Of a stretch of DNA of 64,000 nt, positions 26,266 to 35,349 are shown piece after piece. The DNA is from Alphaproteobacteria bacterium (GTDB lineage: Bacteria > Pseudomonadota > Alphaproteobacteria > SMXS01). Made by a program: the position numbers and the translations under genes. Location: assembly GCA_028284945.1 (NCBI GenBank), contig JANQQJ010000041.1:1-64000 (forward strand). Reading direction: 5' to 3'. A model generated the notes under the pieces. The model was not told where the DNA came from, made no database searches, and worked only from the letters and a program-made list of their open reading frames with translations. Within the stretch, counting starts at the first letter, position 1. Each line of letters begins with the position of its first letter.

Positions 26266-28242
26266 CTAGAGCCCCGCCTCGGCCAATGCCTCGAGCGTCA
26301 GTGCCCGCGCCTCGGCTTCCAGCCCGACAAGCTTCAGGGCTTCGATCACATTGGCCAAGACAGCCGGGTTTGCCGCACCCGGCCCCTCTTCACCCAGAAG
26401 AATCAGGGTCAGCAACACCGTTTCACCCAGCCGGCCGGCTCGGGCCGCCAGAATGGTGCCCCGCCATGCTGACAGGGCCGGCATGCTGTCTTCCTGCCGT
26501 TCGGCGCCTTCGTAGAGTGACGCCCAGTAACGCGGCGGGACCTGATCGCCCAGCGCCTCAAAGACAGCGAAAAGCAGCGCGCCCTTGCTGGCACGCTCTG
26601 CCCGGCTGGTTGCGAGTTGCGATTGCCACCAGAGATCAAGAATCTCGTTCGAGAACGGGATGTTCCCAGCCTCGTCCGCGATCTGCATATAAGGCCACAG
26701 TTCGAGCAGGGTGGTCGTGGCGTTGACGTCGGCTGTCGATGCGGCATTGCGCACCATGTTGTACCAACGCATGGCCGTCGGCGAATCTCCAGCGACCACC
26801 AGTGCCTTAGCGATATCGGCGGAATAGCCGAGCATGGTCGGCAGGATCGGTAGCGCCTGCGCGGCTTCGATATTGGCCCGGGTCGAAATGGCATATTCAT
26901 TCTGGTCCCGCGCAACGCGCCAGGCGGCCTGAAGGTTAGTGGCCCGTGTTTCCGGCACGGGCGACCGGCGCGCCGCCTGATAAAGCAACGCATCGGTCCT
27001 GGCGCCTCCGCCGGCCTGTGCCAACACGGCTGCGTTCTCGAGTTCGGCAGCCTCGAACGGCATACCGCCGTAGAGCGCGACGAGCATGGATATGTCGATT
27101 GCGCCCTGACGCACCGCCATGTCGGCCGCTTCCAATCGCAAGCTCACCGGCATATTAGGCGTGCTGGCAATGGCCCGCAGGATCAGCGGATCCGCCTGCA
27201 CCAACGTATCAACCGGCACATCAACCCCTGAAACCCGCAACATCGCAAGCTTCAGCGGCGTCGGCGCGCCAATGGATGCGTTGGCAAGCCCCACTCTGCT
27301 GTCTTCGGGAAGGGTCAGATAGTTCATCAGCTCAAAGAACGCGGGATCGTCTACACCCAGCTCGCGCAACATCTCATTGGCGAAATTTGCCCCGCTGACA
27401 TCGCCTTCGATCAGGCGGCAAAAGGCGACAATCTGGAACCAATAGGTGTCTTCACTGCGCTGGTTGGCCGCGTTCGCCTCTGCACAGGCACCGGCCACGT
27501 CACCATTCAGAAGCATCACATCGATGCGGCTGCGGGTCAGCGCCTCGTCATAGCTTTGCGCCGGCATGCGGTCGAATAACGATCCAAGGCCGGACAAATC
27601 GCCCGCGGCGACCAGGCGCTCTACGCGCGCTTTGAGAATATCGTATCGGTCGCCGGTATCAGCGCCCAAGAGGCCCAATTGGGGTTCCGGCATAGGAATA
27701 TCGGCTTCACTGAGCAAAAGCCGGCGGGCAAGTTCACGCATGACAGGCGAGCGCGTGTTGACCGGCAGTTTCGGTAACAGCGCCATCAGCGATTGCCGAT
27801 TACTGCCTTCCCACATATTGGCCGGGAACCCGCCGGTCTCGACATCGAGAACACCGACCGACGACGGATCCAGAGCCGCCAGCCCCATTTCCGACACGCC
27901 CTGCGATTCCGTCGACGGCGCGGGCGGCGTCACCCCGATAATCCCTTCATCGAATCCCTGGTTGCCAAACTCAGGCCTGGCAGGGGCCTGCTGAACGCGT
28001 GGTCCCACACCACCGCCCAAAACGCCGCGGGGTACGATCTGTAAAGGACCGTCGCTGGGCTGAACGGGAGCAGGCTCTGTCGCAGGCTGCAGCGGGTCAG
28101 CCTGACGGCTTGGTGCAGGTTCCGTCTGGGTTTCCAGCGGTCGGAAGCCGTCCTGGGCCTGTGCCCACGCCGATAGGGTCAAACCGACGGCCACGCTTGA
28201 AAAGGCAAGGGCGCCGAACAGGCTAGTTTTGGATAAGCTCAT
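26266..28242 (-). CDS. Large exported, mostly helical protein next to aroK/xerD
   Basis: A 658-residue protein with a signal peptide ending near SAWAQAQ (about 30), then a Pro/Gln/Thr-rich stretch (35-75) and a long Ala/Leu-rich helical body that looks like degenerate helical repeats of the TPR/SEL1 sort (for example DALLYQAARRSPVPETRA). I know no function for this family; homologues commonly sit between xerD and aroK in alphaproteobacteria. The best start is the ATG at 28242, directly before the signal peptide; a longer frame to 28365 reads through the short upstream gene in another frame. It is 9 bp from xerD and overlaps the short gene by 20 bp. Confidence 0.82.
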   Translation of the reverse strand: MSLSKTSLFGALAFSSVAVGLTLSAWAQAQDGFRPLETQTEPAPSRQADPLQPATEPAPVQPSDGPLQIVPRGVLGGGVGPRVQQAPARPEFGNQGFDEGIIGVTPPAPSTESQGVSEMGLAALDPSSVGVLDVETGGFPANMWEGSNRQSLMALLPKLPVNTRSPVMRELARRLLLSEADIPMPEPQLGLLGADTGDRYDILKARVERLVAAGDLSGLGSLFDRMPAQSYDEALTRSRIDVMLLNGDVAGACAEANAANQRSEDTYWFQIVAFCRLIEGDVSGANFANEMLRELGVDDPAFFELMNYLTLPEDSRVGLANASIGAPTPLKLAMLRVSGVDVPVDTLVQADPLILRAIASTPNMPVSLRLEAADMAVRQGAIDISMLVALYGGMPFEAAELENAAVLAQAGGGARTDALLYQAARRSPVPETRATNLQAAWRVARDQNEYAISTRANIEAAQALPILPTMLGYSADIAKALVVAGDSPTAMRWYNMVRNAASTADVNATTTLLELWPYMQIADEAGNIPFSNEILDLWWQSQLATSRAERASKGALLFAVFEALGDQVPPRYWASLYEGAERQEDSMPALSAWRGTILAARAGRLGETVLLTLILLGEEGPGAANPAVLANVIEALKLVGLEAEARALTLEALAEAGL

Positions 28243-28369
28243 CAGAGATGTCTTTTTCGATCTGTTGTGATGGTGCGGGTGGATCCCATGCCGACAGGGC
28301 GATAAGCCCTGCGCCGCAGAGAACCAAAATGACGATGACCGCGATACCGAGTTTGCGTGAACCACTCAA
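28223..28369 (-). CDS. 48-residue single-pass membrane protein overlapping the large exported protein gene
   Basis: Reading from a TTG at 28369 (AAGGGG about 9 nt upstream) to TAG at 28223 gives a 48-residue protein: basic start (SGSRKLG), one strongly hydrophobic helix (about 9-27, IAVIVILVLCGAGLIALSA), then WDPPAPSQQIEKDISDELIQ. The membrane helix followed by a Pro-rich turn and short acidic tail is coherent protein sequence, and the end overlaps the next gene by 20 bp as in a coupled pair. No family assigned. The TTG start and small size keep confidence moderate. Confidence 0.62.
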   Translation of the reverse strand: MSGSRKLGIAVIVILVLCGAGLIALSAWDPPAPSQQIEKDISDELIQN

Positions 28370-28452
28370 CCGGGTGGACCCCTTTACTTCAGCAAGGTGA
28401 TTTTATCCTGCATGGGATATAACATAAGGCTAAACCACTTGCACAACAGGGC

Positions 28453-29025
28453 ATGGAAAAGATCGATACCATAAAGCAGCCTCGCACCTGCGATCAGCCG
28501 GGGGTCGACAAGACGATTGTTCTTGTCGGTCTGATGGGCGTGGGCAAGACGACGGTGGGCCGCCGCCTCGCCAAGCGGCTCGGCTTGCCATTTGTCGACG
28601 CAGACAGCGAGATCGAAAAGGCTGCAGGCTGCCGAATCCCCGATATTTTCGAGTGTTTTGGCGAACCGGCCTTCCGCGACGGCGAAATGCGGGTGATCTG
28701 CCGCCTGCTGGAAGGTGAACCCCATGTACTGGCGACAGGCGGCGGGGCGTTCATGAACGATCAAACCCGCCAGGCGATCAAAGACCATGCGGTCTCGGTA
28801 TGGCTGAAAGCCGATGTCGCGACCCTAGTGGAGCGAACCAGCCGCCGCGAGAACAGACCGCTGCTCAAAACCGGCGACCCGGTGAAAATTCTGTCTGACC
28901 TGGCCGAAACCCGAAATCCTGTCTATGCCGAAGCGGATTTGATCGTGGAAAGCACCGACGGACCGCACGAACAAGTCGTCGAGGCCATTATCCGCGCTCT
29001 GCAGGATCATCAGGATCGCCGCTGA
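28453..29025 (+). CDS. aroK: Shikimate kinase
   Basis: Phosphorylates shikimate with ATP in aromatic amino-acid synthesis. In 190 residues it has a P-loop GLMGVGKTT (26-34), the DADSEIEKAAG shikimate-binding Asp, the FRDGE turn, and the TGGGAF loop. The first 18 residues are an extension before the core; an internal start would be less complete. Followed by aroB after 4 bp, the usual aroKB operon. Confidence 0.96.
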   Translation: MEKIDTIKQPRTCDQPGVDKTIVLVGLMGVGKTTVGRRLAKRLGLPFVDADSEIEKAAGCRIPDIFECFGEPAFRDGEMRVICRLLEGEPHVLATGGGAFMNDQTRQAIKDHAVSVWLKADVATLVERTSRRENRPLLKTGDPVKILSDLAETRNPVYAEADLIVESTDGPHEQVVEAIIRALQDHQDRR

Positions 29026-29029
29026 CACC

Positions 29030-30139
29030 ATGAGCCAGCACATCGAAACCGTCTCTGTCGCACTGGGTGACCGGGCTTACGATATTCTGATCGGCCCCGA
29101 CCTGCTTTCACAAGCGGGCGCGTTGATCGGCGGGATTCTGGCGCGGCCGAAGACCTTTATCGTCACGGACGAAAACGTCGGCGCCCAACACCTGGCCGGA
29201 CTGGAAGCCACGTTACAGGCCCGTGGCATCGCCACAACCAGTCACACAGTCCCCGCTGGTGAGACCAGCAAGAGCTTTGCCGGGCTGGAATCCTTGACCG
29301 CGGCTATGCTCGACGCCCGGCTGGAACGGCGCGACATGGTCATCGCGCTGGGCGGGGGCGTGGTGGGCGACCTGACCGGCTTTGCCGCGAGCATTCTGCG
29401 CCGGGGGATGGATTTCATTCAAATCCCGACAACCCTGTTGGCCCAGGTGGACAGTTCCGTTGGCGGCAAGACCGGCATTAACACACCGCAGGGCAAGAAC
29501 CTGATCGGCGCCTTTCATCAACCTCGCCTGGTGCTGGCAGACACGTCCGTTCTGGACACCCTGCCCCGCCGGGAATTGCTGGCCGGCTATGCCGAGGTGG
29601 TCAAATACGGCCTGTTAGGCGATGCAGACTTCTTCGATTGGCTGCAAGCCAACGGACAGGCATTGCTGGATGGCGATCAGGATTTGCGCATAAAGGCTGT
29701 GGCGACCAGCTGCCGCGCCAAGGCTGGCATAGTCGCCCAGGATGAGCGCGAATCCGGTGTCCGCGCGCTGCTTAATCTGGGCCATACATTCGGCCACGCA
29801 TTGGAAGCTGAGACTGGATTCAGCGACCGCTTGCTGCACGGCGAAGGTGTGGCGATCGGCATGGTTATGGCGTTTGACCTGTCCGCCCGGATGGGCCTGT
29901 GCGGTGACAATGCCACAGCGGCGATCAAGCGGCATTTCAGGACGGTTGGCCTGCCCGCGAGCCTTGACGATATTGAAGGGCCGGGCCTCGACCCTGAACG
30001 ACTACTTGCGCATATGGCACAAGACAAAAAGGTCAAAGATGGCCGCATCACCTTCGTACTGGCGCGCGGCATTGGTGACGCTTTTCTGACCGACGACGTC
30101 GACCTCAATCTCGTCAGAGATGTTCTGACACCCTCTTAA
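29030..30139 (+). CDS. aroB: 3-dehydroquinate synthase
   Basis: Converts DAHP to 3-dehydroquinate with NAD+ and a divalent metal. The 369-residue product shows GGGVVGDLTGFAAS (NAD loop), DSSVGGKTGIN, the metal ligand Glu in AGYAEVVKYG, and His ligands in LGHTFGHALE and LLHGEGVAIG. Transcribed with aroK and followed after 19 bp by the CorC/HlyC-type gene. Confidence 0.97.
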   Translation: MSQHIETVSVALGDRAYDILIGPDLLSQAGALIGGILARPKTFIVTDENVGAQHLAGLEATLQARGIATTSHTVPAGETSKSFAGLESLTAAMLDARLERRDMVIALGGGVVGDLTGFAASILRRGMDFIQIPTTLLAQVDSSVGGKTGINTPQGKNLIGAFHQPRLVLADTSVLDTLPRRELLAGYAEVVKYGLLGDADFFDWLQANGQALLDGDQDLRIKAVATSCRAKAGIVAQDERESGVRALLNLGHTFGHALEAETGFSDRLLHGEGVAIGMVMAFDLSARMGLCGDNATAAIKRHFRTVGLPASLDDIEGPGLDPERLLAHMAQDKKVKDGRITFVLARGIGDAFLTDDVDLNLVRDVLTPS

Positions 30140-30158
30140 TCTACGGAAACACCCCATT

Positions 30159-31442
30159 ATGACCGATCCGATGTTGACCGGACTTGCCATCATCATCCTG
30201 ATAATGATGTCCGGCTTCTTCTCCGGCTCTGAAACCGCGTTGACCGCTGCGTCACGAGCCCGGATGCACCAGCTGGCCCGCGAGGGCAACAGGCGGGCCG
30301 GCCGCGTTGAAGTGCTAAAATCCGATAACGAAAAGCTGATCGGGACCATTCTGCTGGGCAATAACGCGGTTAACATCCTGGCGACCGCCCTGGCGACAAG
30401 CATGTTTTCGGCGCTATTCGGCGAATATGGCGTTGTGATCGCCAGCGCGGTGATGACCTTGATCGTGCTGATTTTCGCCGAGGTATTGCCCAAGACGATG
30501 GCAATCCGCAATCCGAACTCCGGCGCCATGGCCGTCGGCGGCGTAATCAGCGTGCTGGTGCCGGTCCTGTCGCCGATAACGAGCGCAGTCCAGGCCATCA
30601 TCCGGGGTACCTTGCATATCTTCGGCATCGATATCAGCGCGAACCAAGCCGTGCTCTCTGCCCACGACGAATTGCGCGGCGCGATTCAGCTTCACGCACA
30701 GGAAGGAAATATGATCAAGCCGCACCGGGACATGCTGGGCGGCATTCTCGATCTGGATGATCTGGACGTCGAAGAGGTGATGATCCATCGCCGGTCAATG
30801 GAAATGATCGACGCGGATATTGGGCCCGACGCGATCATTGAAAGCGTGGTCAACAGCCCGCATACGCGCATCCCCCTCTGGCAGGGCGATACAGAAAACA
30901 TCCTGGGCATTTTGCATGCAAAAGACATTCTGCGCGCGGTCCGCAACTCCGAGGACTCGCTGACCATGGAACAGATTGAGGCACTGGTAAACGAACCCTG
31001 GTTCGTGCCGGAAACCACGACGTTGCGTGAGCAGATGAACGCCTTCCGCGAACGCAAGGCCCACTTTGCCCTGGTGGTCGATGAATACGGTGCGCTGATG
31101 GGCATGGTGACGCTGGAGGACATCATCGAAGAGATCGTCGGCGACATTACCGACGAATTCGACATCACCCATATGGGCATCCGGCCACAGAATACCGGCC
31201 AGATCGTGGTCGATGGCACGACCACGATCCGCGATCTGAACCGGGAGATGGATTGGGAGCTTTCCGACGAGCATGCGAACACGATCGCCGGATTTGTCAT
31301 CCACGAAGCCCAGGCAATCCCCGACGCCGGGCAGGCCTTCATGTTCGAAGGGTACAAATTCGAAGTCCTGCAAAAGCAGCGCAACCAGATCCTGTCGCTG
31401 CGGGTCACACCGCCTCAGCCCGACGAGCCGGACGAGGAATGA
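30159..31442 (+). CDS. CNNM/HlyC-CorC family protein (DUF21 + CBS pair)
   Basis: A 427-residue inner-membrane protein: N-terminal DUF21 membrane domain with about four helices and the MSGFFSGSETALTAASRARM signature, a tandem CBS pair (from about 205, with DVMIHRRSME-like and VVDEYGALMGMVTLEDI segments), and a C-terminal CorC_HlyC domain (about 345-420, DGTTTIRDLNREMDWEL). The family is tied to Mg2+/Co2+ export and homeostasis. Third gene of the aroKB unit, with an ATGA overlap to the AEC carrier. Confidence 0.93.
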   Translation: MTDPMLTGLAIIILIMMSGFFSGSETALTAASRARMHQLAREGNRRAGRVEVLKSDNEKLIGTILLGNNAVNILATALATSMFSALFGEYGVVIASAVMTLIVLIFAEVLPKTMAIRNPNSGAMAVGGVISVLVPVLSPITSAVQAIIRGTLHIFGIDISANQAVLSAHDELRGAIQLHAQEGNMIKPHRDMLGGILDLDDLDVEEVMIHRRSMEMIDADIGPDAIIESVVNSPHTRIPLWQGDTENILGILHAKDILRAVRNSEDSLTMEQIEALVNEPWFVPETTTLREQMNAFRERKAHFALVVDEYGALMGMVTLEDIIEEIVGDITDEFDITHMGIRPQNTGQIVVDGTTTIRDLNREMDWELSDEHANTIAGFVIHEAQAIPDAGQAFMFEGYKFEVLQKQRNQILSLRVTPPQPDEPDEE

Positions 31443-32317
31443 CGGGCGAACTTTTCGCCATCATCGCACCGGTCTTTCTGACAGCGGCCGTCGGGTTTGT
31501 CTGGACCAAGCTGGGCTATCCCTACGACACCACCCTTATCACACAACTGCTAACGACAGTGACAACGCCGTGCCTGGTGTTCAGCCGCATCAGCGACCTG
31601 AGCATCGACGTCGACACTTTCGCCATGATCGCGCTGATCTCTTTCATCGCAATGGTGGCGTTTGCCGTCTTCGGATATGCCGGTGTGAAGCTGCTTCGGC
31701 TGCCTTTACGGGACTCCCTGCCGCCGATCCTGTTCCCCAATTGCGGCAATATGGGCCTTGCCCTGTGCCTGTTTGCCTTTGGCGACATTGGTCTGGCGCT
31801 GGGCATCAGTTTCTTTGTCGTCAACGCGACCAGCCAATACATGTTTGCACCGATGATTGCGTCGGGCGCCTTCTCGGCGCGGATGATCGTTCGATCACCG
31901 CTGGTCTATGCCACCATTATCTCGGTCATCGTGCTTGCGACAGGGGCAACTGTGCCTGGCTGGTTGTTAAACACCACGGGACTGCTGGGCGACATCACCA
32001 TCCCGATGATGCTGATCACCCTGGGCGTGTCGCTGGCGGGGCTGAAAGTGACTCATCTGAAAGGTAGCGTCTCCGTCGCGCTGATGCGGCTGGGGATCGG
32101 GGTCGCCACCGGCCTTGCTCTCATTGAAGTTTTTGCGCTTTCCGGCACAGAAGCCGGCGTCATCCTGATCATGTGTTCGATGCCGGCCGCGGTATTCAAT
32201 TACCTGTTCGCGCAGCGTTATGGGGAAAATGCCGAACAGGTCGCAGGCACGGTTATACTCTCGACCGCGATTTCCTTTGCGACATTGCCCATCCTGCTGG
32301 CCCACGTCCTGCCATAA
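31439..32317 (+). CDS. AEC family (auxin efflux carrier-like) permease
   Basis: A 292-residue polytopic protein with ten predicted membrane helices in two five-helix halves: APVFLTAAVGFVWTKLG at the start, FPNCGNMGLALCLFAFGD in the middle (the conserved broken-helix motif) and MCSMPAAVFNYLFAQRYG near the end. AEC members carry organic acids such as malate and malonate; substrate unknown here. The ATG at 31439 overlaps the upstream stop by 4 bp, which fixes the start. Confidence 0.9.
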   Translation: MTGELFAIIAPVFLTAAVGFVWTKLGYPYDTTLITQLLTTVTTPCLVFSRISDLSIDVDTFAMIALISFIAMVAFAVFGYAGVKLLRLPLRDSLPPILFPNCGNMGLALCLFAFGDIGLALGISFFVVNATSQYMFAPMIASGAFSARMIVRSPLVYATIISVIVLATGATVPGWLLNTTGLLGDITIPMMLITLGVSLAGLKVTHLKGSVSVALMRLGIGVATGLALIEVFALSGTEAGVILIMCSMPAAVFNYLFAQRYGENAEQVAGTVILSTAISFATLPILLAHVLP

Positions 32318-32342
32318 GATAGTGGGGCCAAGACGGGAAATA

Positions 32343-33275
32343 TCACCACGCCTTGATCACCAGCACGTCGCAGACCGGCCGGTTAAGGAACTTTTCCGCC
32401 ACACTGCCCAGCACCGCGCGCGACAAGCCAACCCGTCCATGCGTTCCCAGGACCATGAGATCGGGTTTCAACCGCTCTGCCTCCGCACGCAACACGGCTT
32501 GGGTTTCACCGTGACGGACGACCTTTTCAATCGATTCAAGTTCTGTGACCGTACCGGGCTCTTCGGCCTCGATGGCCTCGAATTCCTCGGCGATAAAGGC
32601 ATCCAGATCTGTCACGTGCTGCCGATGGGCGTGTAACAACGCCTCGCGATCAGGCTGAACCCCTTCAAAGGGCACCTTGAACGCATGGACAATGTTCAGG
32701 TCCGCATCGGGCGCCATGCCCAGCGCACCGCGAATGGCAAAGCGCGAGTAGATGGAGAAATCGAGGCCGAGCATCAGCCGCTTGTAGCGGCCTTTGACGG
32801 GGTCTGGGACGACGAGCACGGCGGTTGATCCCTTTCGGATGACCCGCTCCATCGTCGTGCCAACGATGGATTTCAGCCCCGACTCGTTGCGGTGAACGCC
32901 CATGACAATCAAGTCGGCTTCGGTCACCGCTACGGCGCGCAGAATGTCGCGATAGTCCTTGCCTGGCACCACCTGAATGTTGATGTCCAGGTCAGCACTT
33001 GGACGCGCCTTTTCGATATGATGCTCGATATCTTCGCGGGCCGCAGCCGCGACACTGTCGCGCACCTGATCCGGCAGGTTTTCATCAAAGACGTGCAGAA
33101 CGGTTAGGCGCGCATCGTGTTGATGGGCAAGCTGTAGCGCCCGTTCCAGCGGCCGGTCGGACCGGGCTGATAGATCAGTCGCCATAAGAATACTTCTGAT
33201 CGGGGAGCGCCGTTTCTCCGCAGCTTCTTCCAATCCGGTGGGCGCCGCCGTCTCATGAATTTGTTCGCTTGCCAA
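32343..33275 (-). CDS. Tandem universal stress protein (two UspA domains)
   Basis: A 310-residue protein with two Usp domains: residues about 23-150 (SILMATDLSARSDRPLERAL... VMGVHRNESGLKSIVGTTMERVIRKG) and 160-310 (LMLGLDFS... LVLGTHGRVGLSRAVLGSVAEKFL). Both carry the G-2x-G-9x-G(S/T) nucleotide-binding pattern or a near form. Likely a stress/stationary-phase ATP-binding protein. The start is taken as TTG at 33275 after GGAGGAG; no good ATG exists in frame. Convergent with the AEC gene. Confidence 0.88.
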   Translation of the reverse strand: MASEQIHETAAPTGLEEAAEKRRSPIRSILMATDLSARSDRPLERALQLAHQHDARLTVLHVFDENLPDQVRDSVAAAAREDIEHHIEKARPSADLDINIQVVPGKDYRDILRAVAVTEADLIVMGVHRNESGLKSIVGTTMERVIRKGSTAVLVVPDPVKGRYKRLMLGLDFSIYSRFAIRGALGMAPDADLNIVHAFKVPFEGVQPDREALLHAHRQHVTDLDAFIAEEFEAIEAEEPGTVTELESIEKVVRHGETQAVLRAEAERLKPDLMVLGTHGRVGLSRAVLGSVAEKFLNRPVCDVLVIKAW

Positions 33276-33379
33276 AATACCATCTCCTCCATATCTCGTC
33301 CGACATCCCAACACCCCTGCGTCGACGCTTGATCTAGAACGATTCGTCTCTTTTCAAATTGATTGAACGCTAATAAGCG

Positions 33380-33640
33380 CTATGTCGCACTTGCCTCAAT
33401 CGAGAGCGCGTGAACGGGTCCGGCGAGTTCATCGGCCAGAATCTTGTGGATCAAACGTTGTTGGGCCACCCGGGTCAGCCCGTCAAACGCAGATGACGCT
33501 ATCACCACATGGAAATGGGTTTCGCCCCCGGGCCGGGCGCCGCTGTGACCGGCATGTTTGTGCGATTCATCGATCACCTCCAGCCTGGCCGGGGCGAGTT
33601 CTGCCTCCAGTTTCGATTTGATCTGTTCCGCGACACTCAT
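33380..33640 (-). CDS. bolA: BolA family protein
   Basis: An 86-residue BolA-fold protein with an ESHKHAGHSG loop and the helix-turn segment RLIHKILADEL. BolA proteins pair with monothiol glutaredoxins in Fe-S cluster handling and affect cell shape under stress. The His of VVIASSAF-flanking THFHVV and the HKHAGH loop are the likely metal/cluster ligands. It is divergent from the J-domain gene with a 44-bp gap, an association common in alphaproteobacteria. Confidence 0.92.
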   Translation of the reverse strand: MSVAEQIKSKLEAELAPARLEVIDESHKHAGHSGARPGGETHFHVVIASSAFDGLTRVAQQRLIHKILADELAGPVHALSIEASAT

Positions 33641-33684
33641 ATCTCACCCTTTTCATCTGGCGTGCGCATCACCATAATCTGCCG

Positions 33685-34290
33685 GTGAGACATCCGCACG
33701 ACCATAGTAGCGAAGAGCGCGCCTGCGACTGGCCCGGCTGTACCTGCAAGGGTGAGCATCGTGCGCCCAAGGACCGCGATCACCTGACAGACTACTACTG
33801 GTTCTGCCTGGAGCATGTGCGGGAATATAACCGTTCCTGGAACTACTTTGCCGGCATGGAGGACATGGAGTACGAAACCCTGGTCCGGTCCGCCGCGACA
33901 TGGGACCGGCCCACATGGCCGCTGGGCACGAAGCCCGGGGGTTCGAACGGGCCCGAAAACGCCTGGACATTCTTTGCTGCACGCGACGCCGCAGCAGGAT
34001 TTGCCGATGACCCGGATGTCGGCGTTCATCGTATGGAGAGGCCCCCATCCGACCCTCACGCAGCCCGTTTGGGGCGCGAGGAACGCGATGCCCTGGCCAC
34101 CCTTGGCCTCAACGAGACTGCGTCGTTGCAAGACATTAAGAAACGCTATAAGCAATTGGTAAAACGCTACCACCCTGATGCGAATGGAGCCGCTGCACGG
34201 CAGGATCGCGCGGCTGAAGAGCGCTTGCGCGCCATCATTCAGGCCTACTCGCATCTGGTTGCAAGCGGCCTATTTGTGAACCCAACCTAG
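33685..34290 (+). CDS. C-terminal J-domain protein with Cys/His-rich N-terminus
   Basis: A 201-residue protein with the J-domain at the C-terminal end (about 136-195, LGLNETASLQDIKKRYKQL, HPD at 163-165), so it should stimulate a DnaK ATPase. The N-terminus holds C14, C19, C21, H25, C41 and H44 in a CDWPGCTCKGEHRAPKDRDH... YWFCLEHV context, a plausible zinc knuckle. A GTG start at 33685 is the only one available before a stop upstream. It stands between bolA and cobS (38 bp). Confidence 0.87.
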   Translation: MRHPHDHSSEERACDWPGCTCKGEHRAPKDRDHLTDYYWFCLEHVREYNRSWNYFAGMEDMEYETLVRSAATWDRPTWPLGTKPGGSNGPENAWTFFAARDAAAGFADDPDVGVHRMERPPSDPHAARLGREERDALATLGLNETASLQDIKKRYKQLVKRYHPDANGAAARQDRAAEERLRAIIQAYSHLVASGLFVNPT

Positions 34291-34329
34291 GCTTTCGATA
34301 AGCTAGACGTTCGATAAGAAAGAAGATCC

Positions 34330-35337
34330 ATGGCGTTGGATGACAACATGCCCGGCAACAACGGGATGCCCGACACCAAAGTGTCCGTTCGCGAGGTCTT
34401 TGGCCTTGATGTGGATATGGAGGTTCCGGCCTTTTCCAGCGGTAACGAATATGTACCGCCGGTCGACGAATCCTATCTTTTTGACCACGATACGACGATG
34501 GTCATTCTGGCCGGTTTTGCCCATAACCGCCGGGTGATGGTGCAGGGCTATCACGGCACTGGTAAATCGACCCATATTGAACAGGTTGCCTCACGGCTGA
34601 ACTGGCCCTGCGTAAGGGTCAATCTGGACAGTCACATCAGCCGTATCGACCTTGTCGGCAAAGACGCAATCGTTCTGCAAGACGGCAAGCAAATCACCGA
34701 ATTCCGCGAAGGCATTCTGCCTTGGGCGATTCAGAACCCGGTTGCCCTGGTATTCGATGAATATGATGCCGGGCGGCCGGATGTGATGTTCGTGATCCAA
34801 CGTGTCTTGGAGGTCGAGGGCCGCCTGACGCTGCTCGACCAGAATAAGGTGATCCACCCCCATCCTTCATTCCGGCTGTTTTCGACCACCAATACGGTCG
34901 GTCTTGGCGATACGACCGGGCTTTATCACGGCACACAGCAGATCAATCAGGGCCAAATGGACCGCTGGAACATCGTCACCACGCTCAACTATCTGGCCCA
35001 CGACGCCGAATGCGGCATCGTGCTGGCCAAGGCCCCGAGCTATGACACCAAGGAAGGCCGTGACACGCTGAGCCGCATGGTCCGCATCGCCGACCTGACT
35101 CGTGCCGGATTTATGGCCGGTGACTTGTCGACGGTTATGTCACCACGGACCGTGATCACCTGGGCACAGAACAACGAGATCTTCGATGATCTGGCGTTTG
35201 CGTTCAGGGTAACGTTCATGAACAAGTGCGACGAGTTGGAACGGCCCCTGGTGGCTGAATACTATCAGCGCGTCTTCGGTGAAGAATTGCCGGAATCAGC
35301 GGTTTCTCAGGCCCAGAAGCAGGCTGTGAACGCCTAG
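34330..35337 (+). CDS. cobS: Cobaltochelatase subunit CobS (AAA+ ATPase)
   Basis: MoxR-class AAA+ ATPase of 335 residues. Walker [10 protein letters not shown] (73-81), Walker B VFDEYD (141-146) and a sensor region [10 protein letters not shown]. With CobT it forms the chaperone-like ring that powers CobN to insert Co2+ into hydrogenobyrinate diamide in aerobic B12 synthesis. CobN is not in the window. Two direct repeats of TTCGATAAG lie just upstream (34294-34302 and 34310-34318). Followed after 12 bp by cobT. Confidence 0.95.
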   Translation: MALDDNMPGNNGMPDTKVSVREVFGLDVDMEVPAFSSGNEYVPPVDESYLFDHDTTMVILAGFAHNRRVMVQGYHGTGKSTHIEQVASRLNWPCVRVNLDSHISRIDLVGKDAIVLQDGKQITEFREGILPWAIQNPVALVFDEYDAGRPDVMFVIQRVLEVEGRLTLLDQNKVIHPHPSFRLFSTTNTVGLGDTTGLYHGTQQINQGQMDRWNIVTTLNYLAHDAECGIVLAKAPSYDTKEGRDTLSRMVRIADLTRAGFMAGDLSTVMSPRTVITWAQNNEIFDDLAFAFRVTFMNKCDELERPLVAEYYQRVFGEELPESAVSQAQKQAVNA

Positions 35338-35349
35338 GCGCTCGCTGCA

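Noticed and set aside
28384-28413. Nine-codon minus-strand frame before the 48-residue gene (ATG to TAA)
   Set aside because: Too short; no repeated regulatory codons or attenuator structure.
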